Below are positions 49,247 through 57,520 of a stretch of 64,000 nucleotides of DNA, piece after piece; positions within the stretch are counted from its first letter, which is position 1; each line of letters opens with the position of its first letter. The stretch is from Mycobacterium szulgai (GTDB lineage: Bacteria > Actinomycetota > Actinomycetes > Mycobacteriales > Mycobacteriaceae). The stretch is from assembly GCF_002116635.1 (NCBI RefSeq), contig NZ_LQPW01000123.1, positions 1 through 64,000 of the forward strand, given 5' to 3'. The notes under the pieces are model-generated. The model was not told the DNA's origin. It saw only the letters and a list, made by a program, of their open reading frames with translations, and did no database searches. The position numbers and the translations under genes are program-made.

Positions 49247-50398
49247 ATGGCCACCGCAAGCGCCGACGGCGCCAGCCCGCCGCAGACGCGGGTCGAGGTC
49301 CTGGGCAACATCGGTCCCAATTGGTTCGCCTCGGTGATGGGTACCGGGATCGTGGCCACCGCCGGTGCCGCCCTGCCCGTCCACGTGCCGGGGCTGCGCG
49401 GATTCGCCGAAGTGGTGTGGGTCATCGCCAGCGCCATGCTCGCGGTGCTGATCGTCTTGGTCGGGGGTCACTGGCTGCGCCACCCCACCGTGGCGCGCAC
49501 CCACGCCCGCAATCCGCAGATGGCCCATTTCTACGGCGCCGCCCCGATGGCGCTGATGACGGTAGGCGGGGGCGCGGTGCTGATCGGTCGCGATCTCATC
49601 GGTATGCGCTTGGCCGTCGACCTCGACTGGGCGCTGTGGACCCTTGGCACGCTCGGCGGCCTGTTCACCGCCGTGAGCATCCCCTTCCTGATGTTCACCC
49701 AGTACCAGGTCGAGCCCGATGCGGCGTTCGGCGGCTGGCTGATGCCAGTGGTCCCGCCCATGGTGTCGGCCGCCACGGGCGCTCTGCTGCTGCCGTATAT
49801 GCCGCCGGGCACCGGGCGCGAGACCATGCTGTACGGCTGTTACGCGATGTTCGGATTGTCGTTGGTGGCTTCGTTGAACATCATCGCGATGATTTGGAGC
49901 CGGCTGACCCACTACGGAACCTCGGGCTCCGCGCGGGTGCCCACGCTGTGGATCGTGTTGGGCCCGCTCGGGCAATCGATAACGGCCGCGGGGCTTCTCG
50001 GTGCCGCCGCCGCGTATGGGGCGATCGACCCGAAGATCGCCGAAGACATGAACGCGTTCGCGATCCTGTTCGGAGTTCCGGTGTGGGGCTTCGCGGTCTT
50101 GTGGATCGCCTTGGCGACCTCGCTGACGGTACGCACCCTGCGCCGCGGCATGCCGTTCGCACTGACGTGGTGGAGCCTGACGTTCCCGGTCGGCACCTTC
50201 GTCACCGGCACCTCGCAACTGGCGGCGCACACGCATCTGCCGGCCTTCAAGGTGGCCGCGGCCATTGCCTACCTCGGCCTGTTGTCGACTTGGGTGTTGG
50301 TGGCCATCCGAACCGCAGGAGGAAGCTTGCGCGGCAACCTCTTCCGGCAGCCGCCCAGTGCTCAACCGATCAGGTCCAAGAAGGACCCGGTGCCATGA
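49247..50398 (+). CDS. TehA/Mae1-type (SLAC1/TDT family) membrane channel
   Basis: This is a 383 aa protein with about ten membrane helices. It starts with the family signature GPNWFASVMGTGIVATAG (near residue 24) and has repeated Gly/Ala-rich helices plus a conserved WWSLTFPVGTF near residue 305. The family includes E. coli TehA, fungal Mae1 dicarboxylate transporters and plant SLAC1 anion channels. In bacteria it is linked to tellurite resistance, C4-dicarboxylates or small anions; substrate here is open. The stop is immediately adjacent to that of the convergent guanine deaminase gene. Confidence 0.88.
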   Translation: MATASADGASPPQTRVEVLGNIGPNWFASVMGTGIVATAGAALPVHVPGLRGFAEVVWVIASAMLAVLIVLVGGHWLRHPTVARTHARNPQMAHFYGAAPMALMTVGGGAVLIGRDLIGMRLAVDLDWALWTLGTLGGLFTAVSIPFLMFTQYQVEPDAAFGGWLMPVVPPMVSAATGALLLPYMPPGTGRETMLYGCYAMFGLSLVASLNIIAMIWSRLTHYGTSGSARVPTLWIVLGPLGQSITAAGLLGAAAAYGAIDPKIAEDMNAFAILFGVPVWGFAVLWIALATSLTVRTLRRGMPFALTWWSLTFPVGTFVTGTSQLAAHTHLPAFKVAAAIAYLGLLSTWVLVAIRTAGGSLRGNLFRQPPSAQPIRSKKDPVP

Positions 50399-51811
50399 TC
50401 AGTCGCCGATGGATTCCAGCCGGCGGCCTTGTACATAAGTCTCGGCCACCGAAGTCTCGCGTATTCCCATCAACAGCGCGAACAGCGTCTGGTCGCGGGC
50501 CATACCGGGGTCGGCCGAGCGCGCGCCGTACGTCAGTGCCGCTTTCAGTGCCGGCGTCCGACTGGGATCGATGACGACGAAGTCGGCCTCCTTGCCCACG
50601 TCGAAGTTGCCGAAGCGTTCCTCCATGTCCAAAGCCCTTGCGCCGGCCAAGGTTCCGAGGAACAGCATTTCGGCCGGGTGCATGGAAACCCCGGCTTCAC
50701 CCGGTTCGGAGATGTGTACTTTGAAAGCCGCGCCGATCACCTTGGGAATCAGCCACTCGTCGCCGCCGCCGAAATCCGTTCCGGCAGCTATGTTCACCCC
50801 CGATGCCACCGTACGCAGCCAGGGCATGGTGCCCGATCCCAGGAACTGCTGCGAGATCGGGCAGTGCGCGATCGAAGTGCCGGTCTCGGCCATCCGCTCG
50901 AGCTCTCCGTCCTGGCAGTGCACCGCGTGCGCCATGATGGTGCGCCGCCCGAGCAGGCTCGATCCGCCGACGGCCGAACCGGGCAGGAACTTGCCGTCGT
51001 AGGTGTCCAGATACGAGTCGACCTGAAACCTATGTTTGGTTTCGTCCACTTCGCCGGTGCCCTGACGATTGTTCTCGTTGAGGTGGCTGTGGAAGTAGAC
51101 CCCGCGGTCGCGCACCGAATCATAGAGCTCGCCAAGGCTTTTCAGGGTCGCGGTACTCACCGCGAGGGAAAAGCGCGGGATGATCGCCACGTGCAGCCGA
51201 GCGGTTTTCGCCGCACCGGTGTCCGCGGCGTGCCATCGTTCGATCTCCTCGCGGGTCAGTCGGATGGCGTCGTCCTCGGAGGTGATCAGCCGTGCCGCCA
51301 CGTCGGGGCCGGTGGTTTGGATGCCGCGGCCGCTGACCATCCGTAGTCCCCGGCGCTGCGTCTCGGTGAACAAGGCGTCTTGCGCGTGCGGGAAGGCGGA
51401 GCCGAAGACCATGGCCGCGGTGGTCCCCACTGCGATGCGCCGATCGCAGAATGTGACAGCCGCCTGCCGGGCGAAATCAGGGTCGGCGAAACGGACTTCG
51501 GAGGGATATACGCACTGGGTCAGCCACTCCAGCAGCTGGCCACCGCCGTAGGAGTCGCCGGCATAGGTCTGAGGGAAGTGCACATGAGTGTCCACGAAGC
51601 CGGGGAGCAGAAAGCCGGGCCGGTGGTCGGAGGTGGGTGCGGATTGATACTGGGCCGGGATCTCGCTACGTTCGCCGCAGAACCCGATGCGGCCGCCGTC
51701 GCCAATGACCAACGCGCCGTCGGGGATTGATACCAGGGCGTCGGCGGCGCCGGTGACCAGGGGGGCGCCGGCGATATGGAATACGTGGCCCAGGTGAATG
51801 TGATTAACCAC
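50399..51811 (-). CDS. Guanine deaminase
   Basis: This is a 470 aa metal-dependent amidohydrolase converting guanine to xanthine and ammonia. It has LPGFVDTHVHFPQ (metal His pair), HSHLNEN, HAVH (metal His), CPISQQFLGSG and GTDFGGGDEW with the catalytic Asp, all typical of GuaD. Length is normal. GTG at 51811 with AAGGGGAA upstream is chosen; the longer open frame has no conserved residues. It overlaps the upstream MFS gene by 8 bases, forming an operon that may import or export purines and salvage their nitrogen. Confidence 0.9.
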   Translation of the reverse strand: MVNHIHLGHVFHIAGAPLVTGAADALVSIPDGALVIGDGGRIGFCGERSEIPAQYQSAPTSDHRPGFLLPGFVDTHVHFPQTYAGDSYGGGQLLEWLTQCVYPSEVRFADPDFARQAAVTFCDRRIAVGTTAAMVFGSAFPHAQDALFTETQRRGLRMVSGRGIQTTGPDVAARLITSEDDAIRLTREEIERWHAADTGAAKTARLHVAIIPRFSLAVSTATLKSLGELYDSVRDRGVYFHSHLNENNRQGTGEVDETKHRFQVDSYLDTYDGKFLPGSAVGGSSLLGRRTIMAHAVHCQDGELERMAETGTSIAHCPISQQFLGSGTMPWLRTVASGVNIAAGTDFGGGDEWLIPKVIGAAFKVHISEPGEAGVSMHPAEMLFLGTLAGARALDMEERFGNFDVGKEADFVVIDPSRTPALKAALTYGARSADPGMARDQTLFALLMGIRETSVAETYVQGRRLESIGD

Positions 51812-53048
51812 TCGATTCCCCTTCCAATGTTTGTTGCCGGCTCTGTCGGTGCTTGGCCGTCGCCCAGGCAAGCAGCGCGAACGAAGCCACGCCGCAACCT
51901 AAATACAGCCAGCCCATCGGTGCCGGCGAGTACTCGGGCAGGGCGCCGACGACGAACATCCCGACGGTGATGATCAGGTAGCTGCCGGCACTGACCAGGC
52001 CGCCGATCAACCCGAGGTTGCGGGTGAACAGGCCGATGGCTTCGCCGTACATCTGCGGGCAGAGCTCGCCGCAACCCAACAGCGCAAGGCAGGCGCCGAC
52101 GGTGAGCGCCCAGGCGTTGTTGCCTATCAGCAAGCCCGATCCGAGCAGCACCACGGTGCCGATTCCATACACAGCCAGCGCGCTCATGGCCAACCGGCGG
52201 GTGGACAGCCGTACGGCCAAGATGCCGCAGGCCAGTTCGCCGCACAGATTCGCTGCCCCGACGATCAGCGCCATCATCCCGTAGGCCGCTGGGGAGAACC
52301 CGAGGTTTTCCTGATAGAGGAAGGGGCCGGCCACACCGAAAGCCAGCTGCGCGGTGGCGATCAGGCCGAATACCAGAACGAAGCTGACGAACACCGGGTG
52401 CCGCAGCGCGTCGGCCATCACCCGGCCGGTCGAGGCGATATTGATCGGTGAACGGTGTTCGCGCATAAGCGTTTCGGGTAGCGCCAGCGCAACCACCGCC
52501 GCGGCTAGCAACGCGATCGCGGCGATACCTACGAACACCAACCGCCAGGAAAGGTACTGGACCAGCAGGCCCCCGGCCGCGGGCGCGAGCACCGGCGCCA
52601 GCCCCCACGCCGTGCCGAGCAGGCCCGACACCGACGTCAGCCGGCTGCCGCGAAAACAGTCCGCGGCGATCGCGAAAGGCACCACCATGCACGCGCACGC
52701 CGCCGCGCCCTGGACGAAGCGCGCGCCCAGCAGCAGTGGCACGCTGGTGGCCAGCGCGCATACCAGGCTCATCACGATGACGATGCCCAGGCAACTCAGC
52801 AACACCGGCTTGCGGCCCCGGGCGTCGGCGATGATTCCCACGGGCAAGAACGCCAGGCTCATGCCCAGTACGTAGGCCGTGACCGTGTTCTGCATGGCCG
52901 CCGGGGAGGCGTGCAGGTCGAGGGCCATCTGCGGCAACGCGGGGGTATAGAGGTCGAGCGGAACCTGGCTCAGTGGCACCACAAACAGCAAGATCGCAAT
53001 GAGCTGCCGCGGCGCTGCGAACGTTTCGTTCTCGAGAGGTTCCGCCAC
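51804..53048 (-). CDS. MFS transporter, Bcr/CflA type
   Basis: This is a 414 aa protein with 12 predicted membrane helices. The N-terminus LSQVPLDLYTPALPQMALDLHASPAAMQNTVTAYVLGMS is typical of Bcr/CflA drug-resistance transporters, and the loop 2-3 motif GIIADARGRKP is the MFS signature. It overlaps guanine deaminase by 8 bases, so despite the family name a purine or analogue may be the substrate. Divergent from the Gap-like gene. Confidence 0.88.
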   Translation of the reverse strand: MAEPLENETFAAPRQLIAILLFVVPLSQVPLDLYTPALPQMALDLHASPAAMQNTVTAYVLGMSLAFLPVGIIADARGRKPVLLSCLGIVIVMSLVCALATSVPLLLGARFVQGAAACACMVVPFAIAADCFRGSRLTSVSGLLGTAWGLAPVLAPAAGGLLVQYLSWRLVFVGIAAIALLAAAVVALALPETLMREHRSPINIASTGRVMADALRHPVFVSFVLVFGLIATAQLAFGVAGPFLYQENLGFSPAAYGMMALIVGAANLCGELACGILAVRLSTRRLAMSALAVYGIGTVVLLGSGLLIGNNAWALTVGACLALLGCGELCPQMYGEAIGLFTRNLGLIGGLVSAGSYLIITVGMFVVGALPEYSPAPMGWLYLGCGVASFALLAWATAKHRQSRQQTLEGESSG

Positions 53049-53142
53049 AGAGCCGGATCATTGCACGCCGGGCCCACGGCGATCTACTTTTGCGTCAATA
53101 TGGCTCACTCGGGGGCGTCTGGCACCGCCGGCGGCGGTGGCA

Positions 53143-53832
53143 ATGCGAAGATTGCTGCCCGTGACAGGAAATTGGGGCCACGTATTGGCCGCGTTGATTC
53201 CGCTCGCTTTGGTGATAGCCGTCTCGCCCTTGACGGTCATCCCCGCCGTGCTGGTCCTGCATGCACCGCGGCCGCGCCCGACCGCACTGGCCTTCCTCGG
53301 CGGCTGGGTGCTGGGGCTGGCCGCGCTGACGGCGATCTTCGTCGCGGCCTCCGGGCTGCTCGGTGGTGTGCACAAGGGTCCGCCGACGTGGGCTTCCTGG
53401 GTGCGGGTGGTGCTCGGGTCGTTGCTAATCGCGTTCGGTGTGTATCGCTGGCTGACCCGTCACGGCCATGCCGAATCGCCACGCTGGATGCGGACCTTTT
53501 CCACCATCTCGCCAATGCGGGCGGGGGTGACCGCGGTGGTGCTGTCGGTGCTGCGCCCCGAGGTATCGATCATTTGTGTCGCGGGTGGTCTGGCCATCGG
53601 CACCAGCAGCCTGGACTCCGCCGGAAAGTTGATCTGCGCCGCGATCTTCGTCGTGGTCGCCGCTTCCACGGTCGCCATCCCCATCCTGGCCTTCGCCAGT
53701 GCCGGTGACCGCCTCGACGAGCCGCTGACCCGGCTCAAGGACTGGATGGAGAAAAACCACGCCGCGATGCTCGCGGCCGTCTTGGTGCTGATCGGTTTGA
53801 TGGTGCTCTACAACGGAATTCGCGCTCTGTGA
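53143..53832 (+). CDS. Gap/Sap-like lipid exporter (SfLAP family, LysE superfamily)
   Basis: This is a 229 aa protein with six membrane helices (about residues 11-33, 39-61, 72-92, 132-150, 160-182 and 208-227). The start GHVLAALIPLALVIAVSPLTVIPAVLVLHAPRPRPTALAFLGGWVLG is the hallmark of the peptidoglycolipid- and sulfolipid-addressing proteins. Relatives are needed for export of glycopeptidolipids (Gap) and sulfolipid (Sap) in mycobacteria. It is thus a candidate partner for the lipopeptide or aminoketone lipid of this window, though it lies 24 kb away and next to unrelated genes. ATG at 53143 is used; GTG at 53161 is also possible. It overlaps the next gene by 4 bases. Confidence 0.8.
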   Translation: MRRLLPVTGNWGHVLAALIPLALVIAVSPLTVIPAVLVLHAPRPRPTALAFLGGWVLGLAALTAIFVAASGLLGGVHKGPPTWASWVRVVLGSLLIAFGVYRWLTRHGHAESPRWMRTFSTISPMRAGVTAVVLSVLRPEVSIICVAGGLAIGTSSLDSAGKLICAAIFVVVAASTVAIPILAFASAGDRLDEPLTRLKDWMEKNHAAMLAAVLVLIGLMVLYNGIRAL

Positions 53833-54266
53833 GTTTGCGGGCCAACACGCCCAAGGCTCGTCCGGGCGTGGTCACGGCCGCGGCGGTCCTGGCATTCGTG
53901 GCCGGCGGGCTGTTCGTCGTGCTGCACCTGTGGACCGTCCTGGCCGTCGCCGGGTACACGCGTGGCGGGGTGGCGCCTGCCGATGCCCCGTCATTCGCGG
54001 CTCTTTACCTGGTCCTGGGATTCAGGATTGCCGCGGGCGCCCTGTACATCTGGGGCGGCATCGCCGCGTTGCGGGGTAGCACCAGGACGATTCTGGTGAT
54101 TGCCGCGGTGCTGCAAGTGATTCTGGCTGTCGTCGTGGCCGTCACCAGCCGGTTCGGCACCGTGGTCGCGATACTGGACCTGCTTTTCGCGGTGCCGATC
54201 CTGGTGTTGATCCTGCAACCGTCGGCTACGAACTTCTTTCGCGCTCGGCGCACGCCCACGAACTAG
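53829..54266 (+). CDS. Four-helix membrane protein of unknown function
   Basis: This is a 145 aa protein with four predicted membrane helices (about 13-35, 57-78, 85-105 and 108-130) and a short basic C-terminus. No family recognised. The GTG start overlaps the stop of the Gap-like gene (GTGA), indicating co-translation and a possible accessory role in the same export step. Convergent with the patatin-like gene, with 9 bases in between. Confidence 0.7.
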   Translation: MSLRANTPKARPGVVTAAAVLAFVAGGLFVVLHLWTVLAVAGYTRGGVAPADAPSFAALYLVLGFRIAAGALYIWGGIAALRGSTRTILVIAAVLQVILAVVVAVTSRFGTVVAILDLLFAVPILVLILQPSATNFFRARRTPTN

Positions 54267-54275
54267 CCGGGCCAG

Positions 54276-57200
54276 CTAGCGCCGGCCAGGCTTGGCCACC
54301 GCGATCAGGGTGATGCCCAGCGCGAGCCCTCCCACCACGATCAGCGGGTGCCACCACTGGGAGCCCAGCCAGTACACGTGCGCGCTCACCAGCCCGGGAT
54401 GTTTCTCGTCGCCGAACAACCATTGCCGTACCACCGGCGTCGTCAGGAAAAATACCGCTGCCACAAACGTGGTCGACAGCAGCGCGAACACCAGCCGGCT
54501 GGAAATCTGCCACGTTCCCAAGACGACGAGATAACTTCCCGTCGCCACCATGATCAGGCCCGTCACCCCGAACACGGTCACCGATTGAATCGCGGCCGCA
54601 ATACCCAGCAACAGCAGCAGCGCACCGGCGATGATGATCGACCGGGCAACGCCTTTGGTCCAGGACACCACCCGATATCCGCCCAGCGTCAACGTTCGCA
54701 AGGTGGCCACCGGCGGCTTGAGGACGCTGGGCAGCTGCCGCACCGAGCCGGCCGCACCGGAGGCCGTCGCCGCGGCTTTGGCGACGGTACGTGCCATCAG
54801 CGGCGATCCCTTGTCGCTGACGAATGTCTCGGCTGCGACCGGATTCTGGTTCAGCAGCGCATATTTGGCTTTTCCCGGATTTGCGGCCAGGACATTGGCC
54901 GCCCAGCTGCGTGACGTCGTCGGGCTCCAGTCCGGCGGCTTTCCCGGCTGCGGGTCGAGCACCGTTTCCGCCAGTCCGTCCAGTTCCTCGTCGAGCACCC
55001 GCTGCTGCCACGCCTGCGCCAGCCACATCGACGTACTGGGCAGGCTCGCTGGGGTCGGCGTGGTCGGGTTGTCCAGGAACGCGAGCTCGTCGAGTAGCTG
55101 TTGGCGGGCTTCGTCTGATGCCGGAAGATCAAGTGCGGCAAGGCTTTGCAGCTTCTCGAGGAACCATTGCGCATTGCTTTGCGCTGCGTCGGGCGCGGTG
55201 CGGGCCTGCGCCATCCAGCGCACCCGTCGCGGATCCAGCAGTACGTGGACCAGCCAGCCGCATCCGTCGAGCCGGCCCCACATCCAGTCGTTGGCCCGCC
55301 ACGACCGTTTGTAAAACGCGCCGAAGTGGTGGAACTGCATGCCGCTCAGCTTTTTTTGCGCGGTCTCCCAGTCGGGTGCAAGCAGGCTGCGGCTATCGGC
55401 GCTCACCTGCACCAGCTCCACGGATTGTTCGATGTCCGCCTCGGCCGGAAGCATCGACCGCTGGGTGGCGGCCAGATCGAACAGCTTGCCGGCCATGGTC
55501 GGCGGGTCGTCGTCTGACCCCAGGTAGTCGAGGTAGATATTCAGCGGATCGGTTGCCGGGGCGCCGGCGCCCAGCTCGCTCAGCTTCCGGTAGCCGACCA
55601 CCAGAGCCCCGCCCAGCTTGGCCCAGGCGTCCTCGGGGACCTTCAGCCGCTGCAGATAATCGGCGGCCAGGACGCGGGCGGCATTGGCCAGCGAACCTCG
55701 CCGCACCGCCTCGTTGGTGCACGTATTGCGCACCAGCTCAGCGAGATCGACCGGGTCCGGCGGTGGGCAGGCCAGATGGATGGCCTGAGTGAGTTCGGCC
55801 AGAGCGGCGACATCGTCTTCAGAGCGCGCCAGCTCGTAGGCCGCTAGCACCACGTTGAGCGCACACCCCTTCGCCAGGTCGTACGCCGGTTGCCCATACC
55901 GGCTGAGGTCGGCCGCAGTCTCCGGCAGTGGCTGTTCAGGGGGCTGCGACCACCGGCTCAGGATCGCCGCGGTGACCTGACGCCGGCACATCTTCTCGGC
56001 GCCGCCGCCGATGGAGAGGTCGGGCTGCCAGTTCGCCGGGATGCTTTCGGTGGACGGTCCCGACTGCGGCGGCCACGTGCTGAGCTGACGCAACAGCGCA
56101 TCGGTGAGGGACTGCCCGTGGCGGGTGGCCTCACGTGTCGCGTAGTCGGCCAGCAGCTGCTCGGTGAGCAGTCGCACGCCGTCGGGCAGCCGCGCGGCCA
56201 GCTCCGCCAGGCGCAACTTGGTGTCGGTTCGAGATTCCATGCGGTCCTGGTGGATGCGGATCTCGCGCAGATCGGTGGCGATCGACTGGTTGGTGATCGC
56301 GGCCAGGTCCTTGAGTAACGCGTCGACCAGCCCCAGCGGCTCGTCGACCCGGTCCGGCGGGACCACGTCCACCAGCGTCGGCGCCGGCCCGGAAGACGGC
56401 ACGACGAAGAGCAGCACGCGGCGCACCGCTCGCCGGGCGGGACGGTCGAAGATGCGGCGCAGCAGGACGCCGAGGGGCCGGTTGTTGAGCAGCCCGCCGT
56501 CTGCGACCCAGTGCGCTCGGGTGATGTTGGTGAAGGCTTCCATCGGCGGCCGGGCCGGCACCTCGTGCTGTTTGGGGCCGTGCGTGGGCGTGCCCTCGTT
56601 GAACGGCAGAAACGACGGCTCGAAGGCCAGCGGGAAGGAGGCCGAGCTGCGCGCGGCCAGTGCCAGGGCCGCGGCGGTGCCGGTCATCGCCAGCTGGTCT
56701 TGGGTGAATGTGAACAGACCGCGGCGGTCGACGTCTTGCACCAGAGTGCCGAACGAGTCGGTGAATCTGCTGGTCTCGCCGGTGAGCAGGGTGGTGGTGA
56801 TGTAGAGGGTGGTCGACGGAGTGCGGGCCTTCGGCGGGAACTTCGTCGGCGGAAACGGCCCGATCTGGAGGTTGGGTATCTGCTTGGCCAGCGCGGCGTA
56901 CATCCGTTCGTCGCCATACAGCAGCGACGGCGTGTGCTTGTCGCGTGGGTCGCGCAACAGGTCGGTCAACGCGCCAAGGTCGAGCCAGAGGTCACGCAGC
57001 CCGCCCAGATCGGCCCCGGCGATGCGCGCGTGGGCCAGCAACGCCGCGTTGATGCCGCCGGCGCTGGTGCCCGACAGGATGTCGACGTCGGCGATCATGT
57101 CGAGCAGGTCGAGCAGTTGCGTGTACAGCTTGAGTGAGGCGGTCGACTCCTTGCTGAGCGGGTTGTCCGTCGGAAAGGTGCCGCCGGCTCTGCGCCACTG

Positions 57201-57338
57201 CGACGCCTGGGCCAGCAAGTTGATCTCGCGGGCCACTCCGGCCATCCAGATCGCGAGACTGACGCCGCCGGTCATCGTGGTGGCCAGTCGCAGTTCCTGG
57301 GTCAACTCCGTCACCGGTGACGGCTCATCGAATGCCAT
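54276..57338 (-). CDS. Patatin-like phospholipase with C-terminal membrane helices (Rv3479-like)
   Basis: This is a 1020 aa protein. The N-terminal patatin domain has the glycine-rich oxyanion region TGGVSLAIWMAGVAREI (about residues 23-39), the nucleophile elbow SGTSAGG (Ser 92) and the catalytic Asp in VADGGLLNN (about residue 278). A long helical middle part of unknown fold follows (about 380-820). The last 150 residues contain four to five membrane helices. Length matches M. tuberculosis Rv3479 (about 1021 aa), which sits at the same side of cpsA. It probably acts as a lipid acyl hydrolase anchored to the membrane. ATG at 57338 has GAGGGGG upstream. Divergent from the kinase. Confidence 0.9.
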   Translation of the reverse strand: MAFDEPSPVTELTQELRLATTMTGGVSLAIWMAGVAREINLLAQASQWRRAGGTFPTDNPLSKESTASLKLYTQLLDLLDMIADVDILSGTSAGGINAALLAHARIAGADLGGLRDLWLDLGALTDLLRDPRDKHTPSLLYGDERMYAALAKQIPNLQIGPFPPTKFPPKARTPSTTLYITTTLLTGETSRFTDSFGTLVQDVDRRGLFTFTQDQLAMTGTAAALALAARSSASFPLAFEPSFLPFNEGTPTHGPKQHEVPARPPMEAFTNITRAHWVADGGLLNNRPLGVLLRRIFDRPARRAVRRVLLFVVPSSGPAPTLVDVVPPDRVDEPLGLVDALLKDLAAITNQSIATDLREIRIHQDRMESRTDTKLRLAELAARLPDGVRLLTEQLLADYATREATRHGQSLTDALLRQLSTWPPQSGPSTESIPANWQPDLSIGGGAEKMCRRQVTAAILSRWSQPPEQPLPETAADLSRYGQPAYDLAKGCALNVVLAAYELARSEDDVAALAELTQAIHLACPPPDPVDLAELVRNTCTNEAVRRGSLANAARVLAADYLQRLKVPEDAWAKLGGALVVGYRKLSELGAGAPATDPLNIYLDYLGSDDDPPTMAGKLFDLAATQRSMLPAEADIEQSVELVQVSADSRSLLAPDWETAQKKLSGMQFHHFGAFYKRSWRANDWMWGRLDGCGWLVHVLLDPRRVRWMAQARTAPDAAQSNAQWFLEKLQSLAALDLPASDEARQQLLDELAFLDNPTTPTPASLPSTSMWLAQAWQQRVLDEELDGLAETVLDPQPGKPPDWSPTTSRSWAANVLAANPGKAKYALLNQNPVAAETFVSDKGSPLMARTVAKAAATASGAAGSVRQLPSVLKPPVATLRTLTLGGYRVVSWTKGVARSIIIAGALLLLLGIAAAIQSVTVFGVTGLIMVATGSYLVVLGTWQISSRLVFALLSTTFVAAVFFLTTPVVRQWLFGDEKHPGLVSAHVYWLGSQWWHPLIVVGGLALGITLIAVAKPGRR

Positions 57339-57520
57339 GCGCACCCCCTCGCCTAGCGAGGACCGCAGATACAGCCGGGTCCCTGACTTAGATTGCCAGA
57401 ACGCCGCCCATTTGCGCTGCATCCTGGCAGAGGTGGGGACAATCGAGATTTTCTTTCGCCGACCGGCCGCACGGTTCTAATGTGTTTGCTGGTATTACCC
57501 GACATTCGCCAGGGGGCGAA

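Noticed and set aside
51520..53061. Alternative minus-strand frame of 513 codons overlapping the MFS gene
   Set aside because: Arg/Gly-rich shadow; the true frame has 12 hydrophobic helices and the Bcr/CflA signature.
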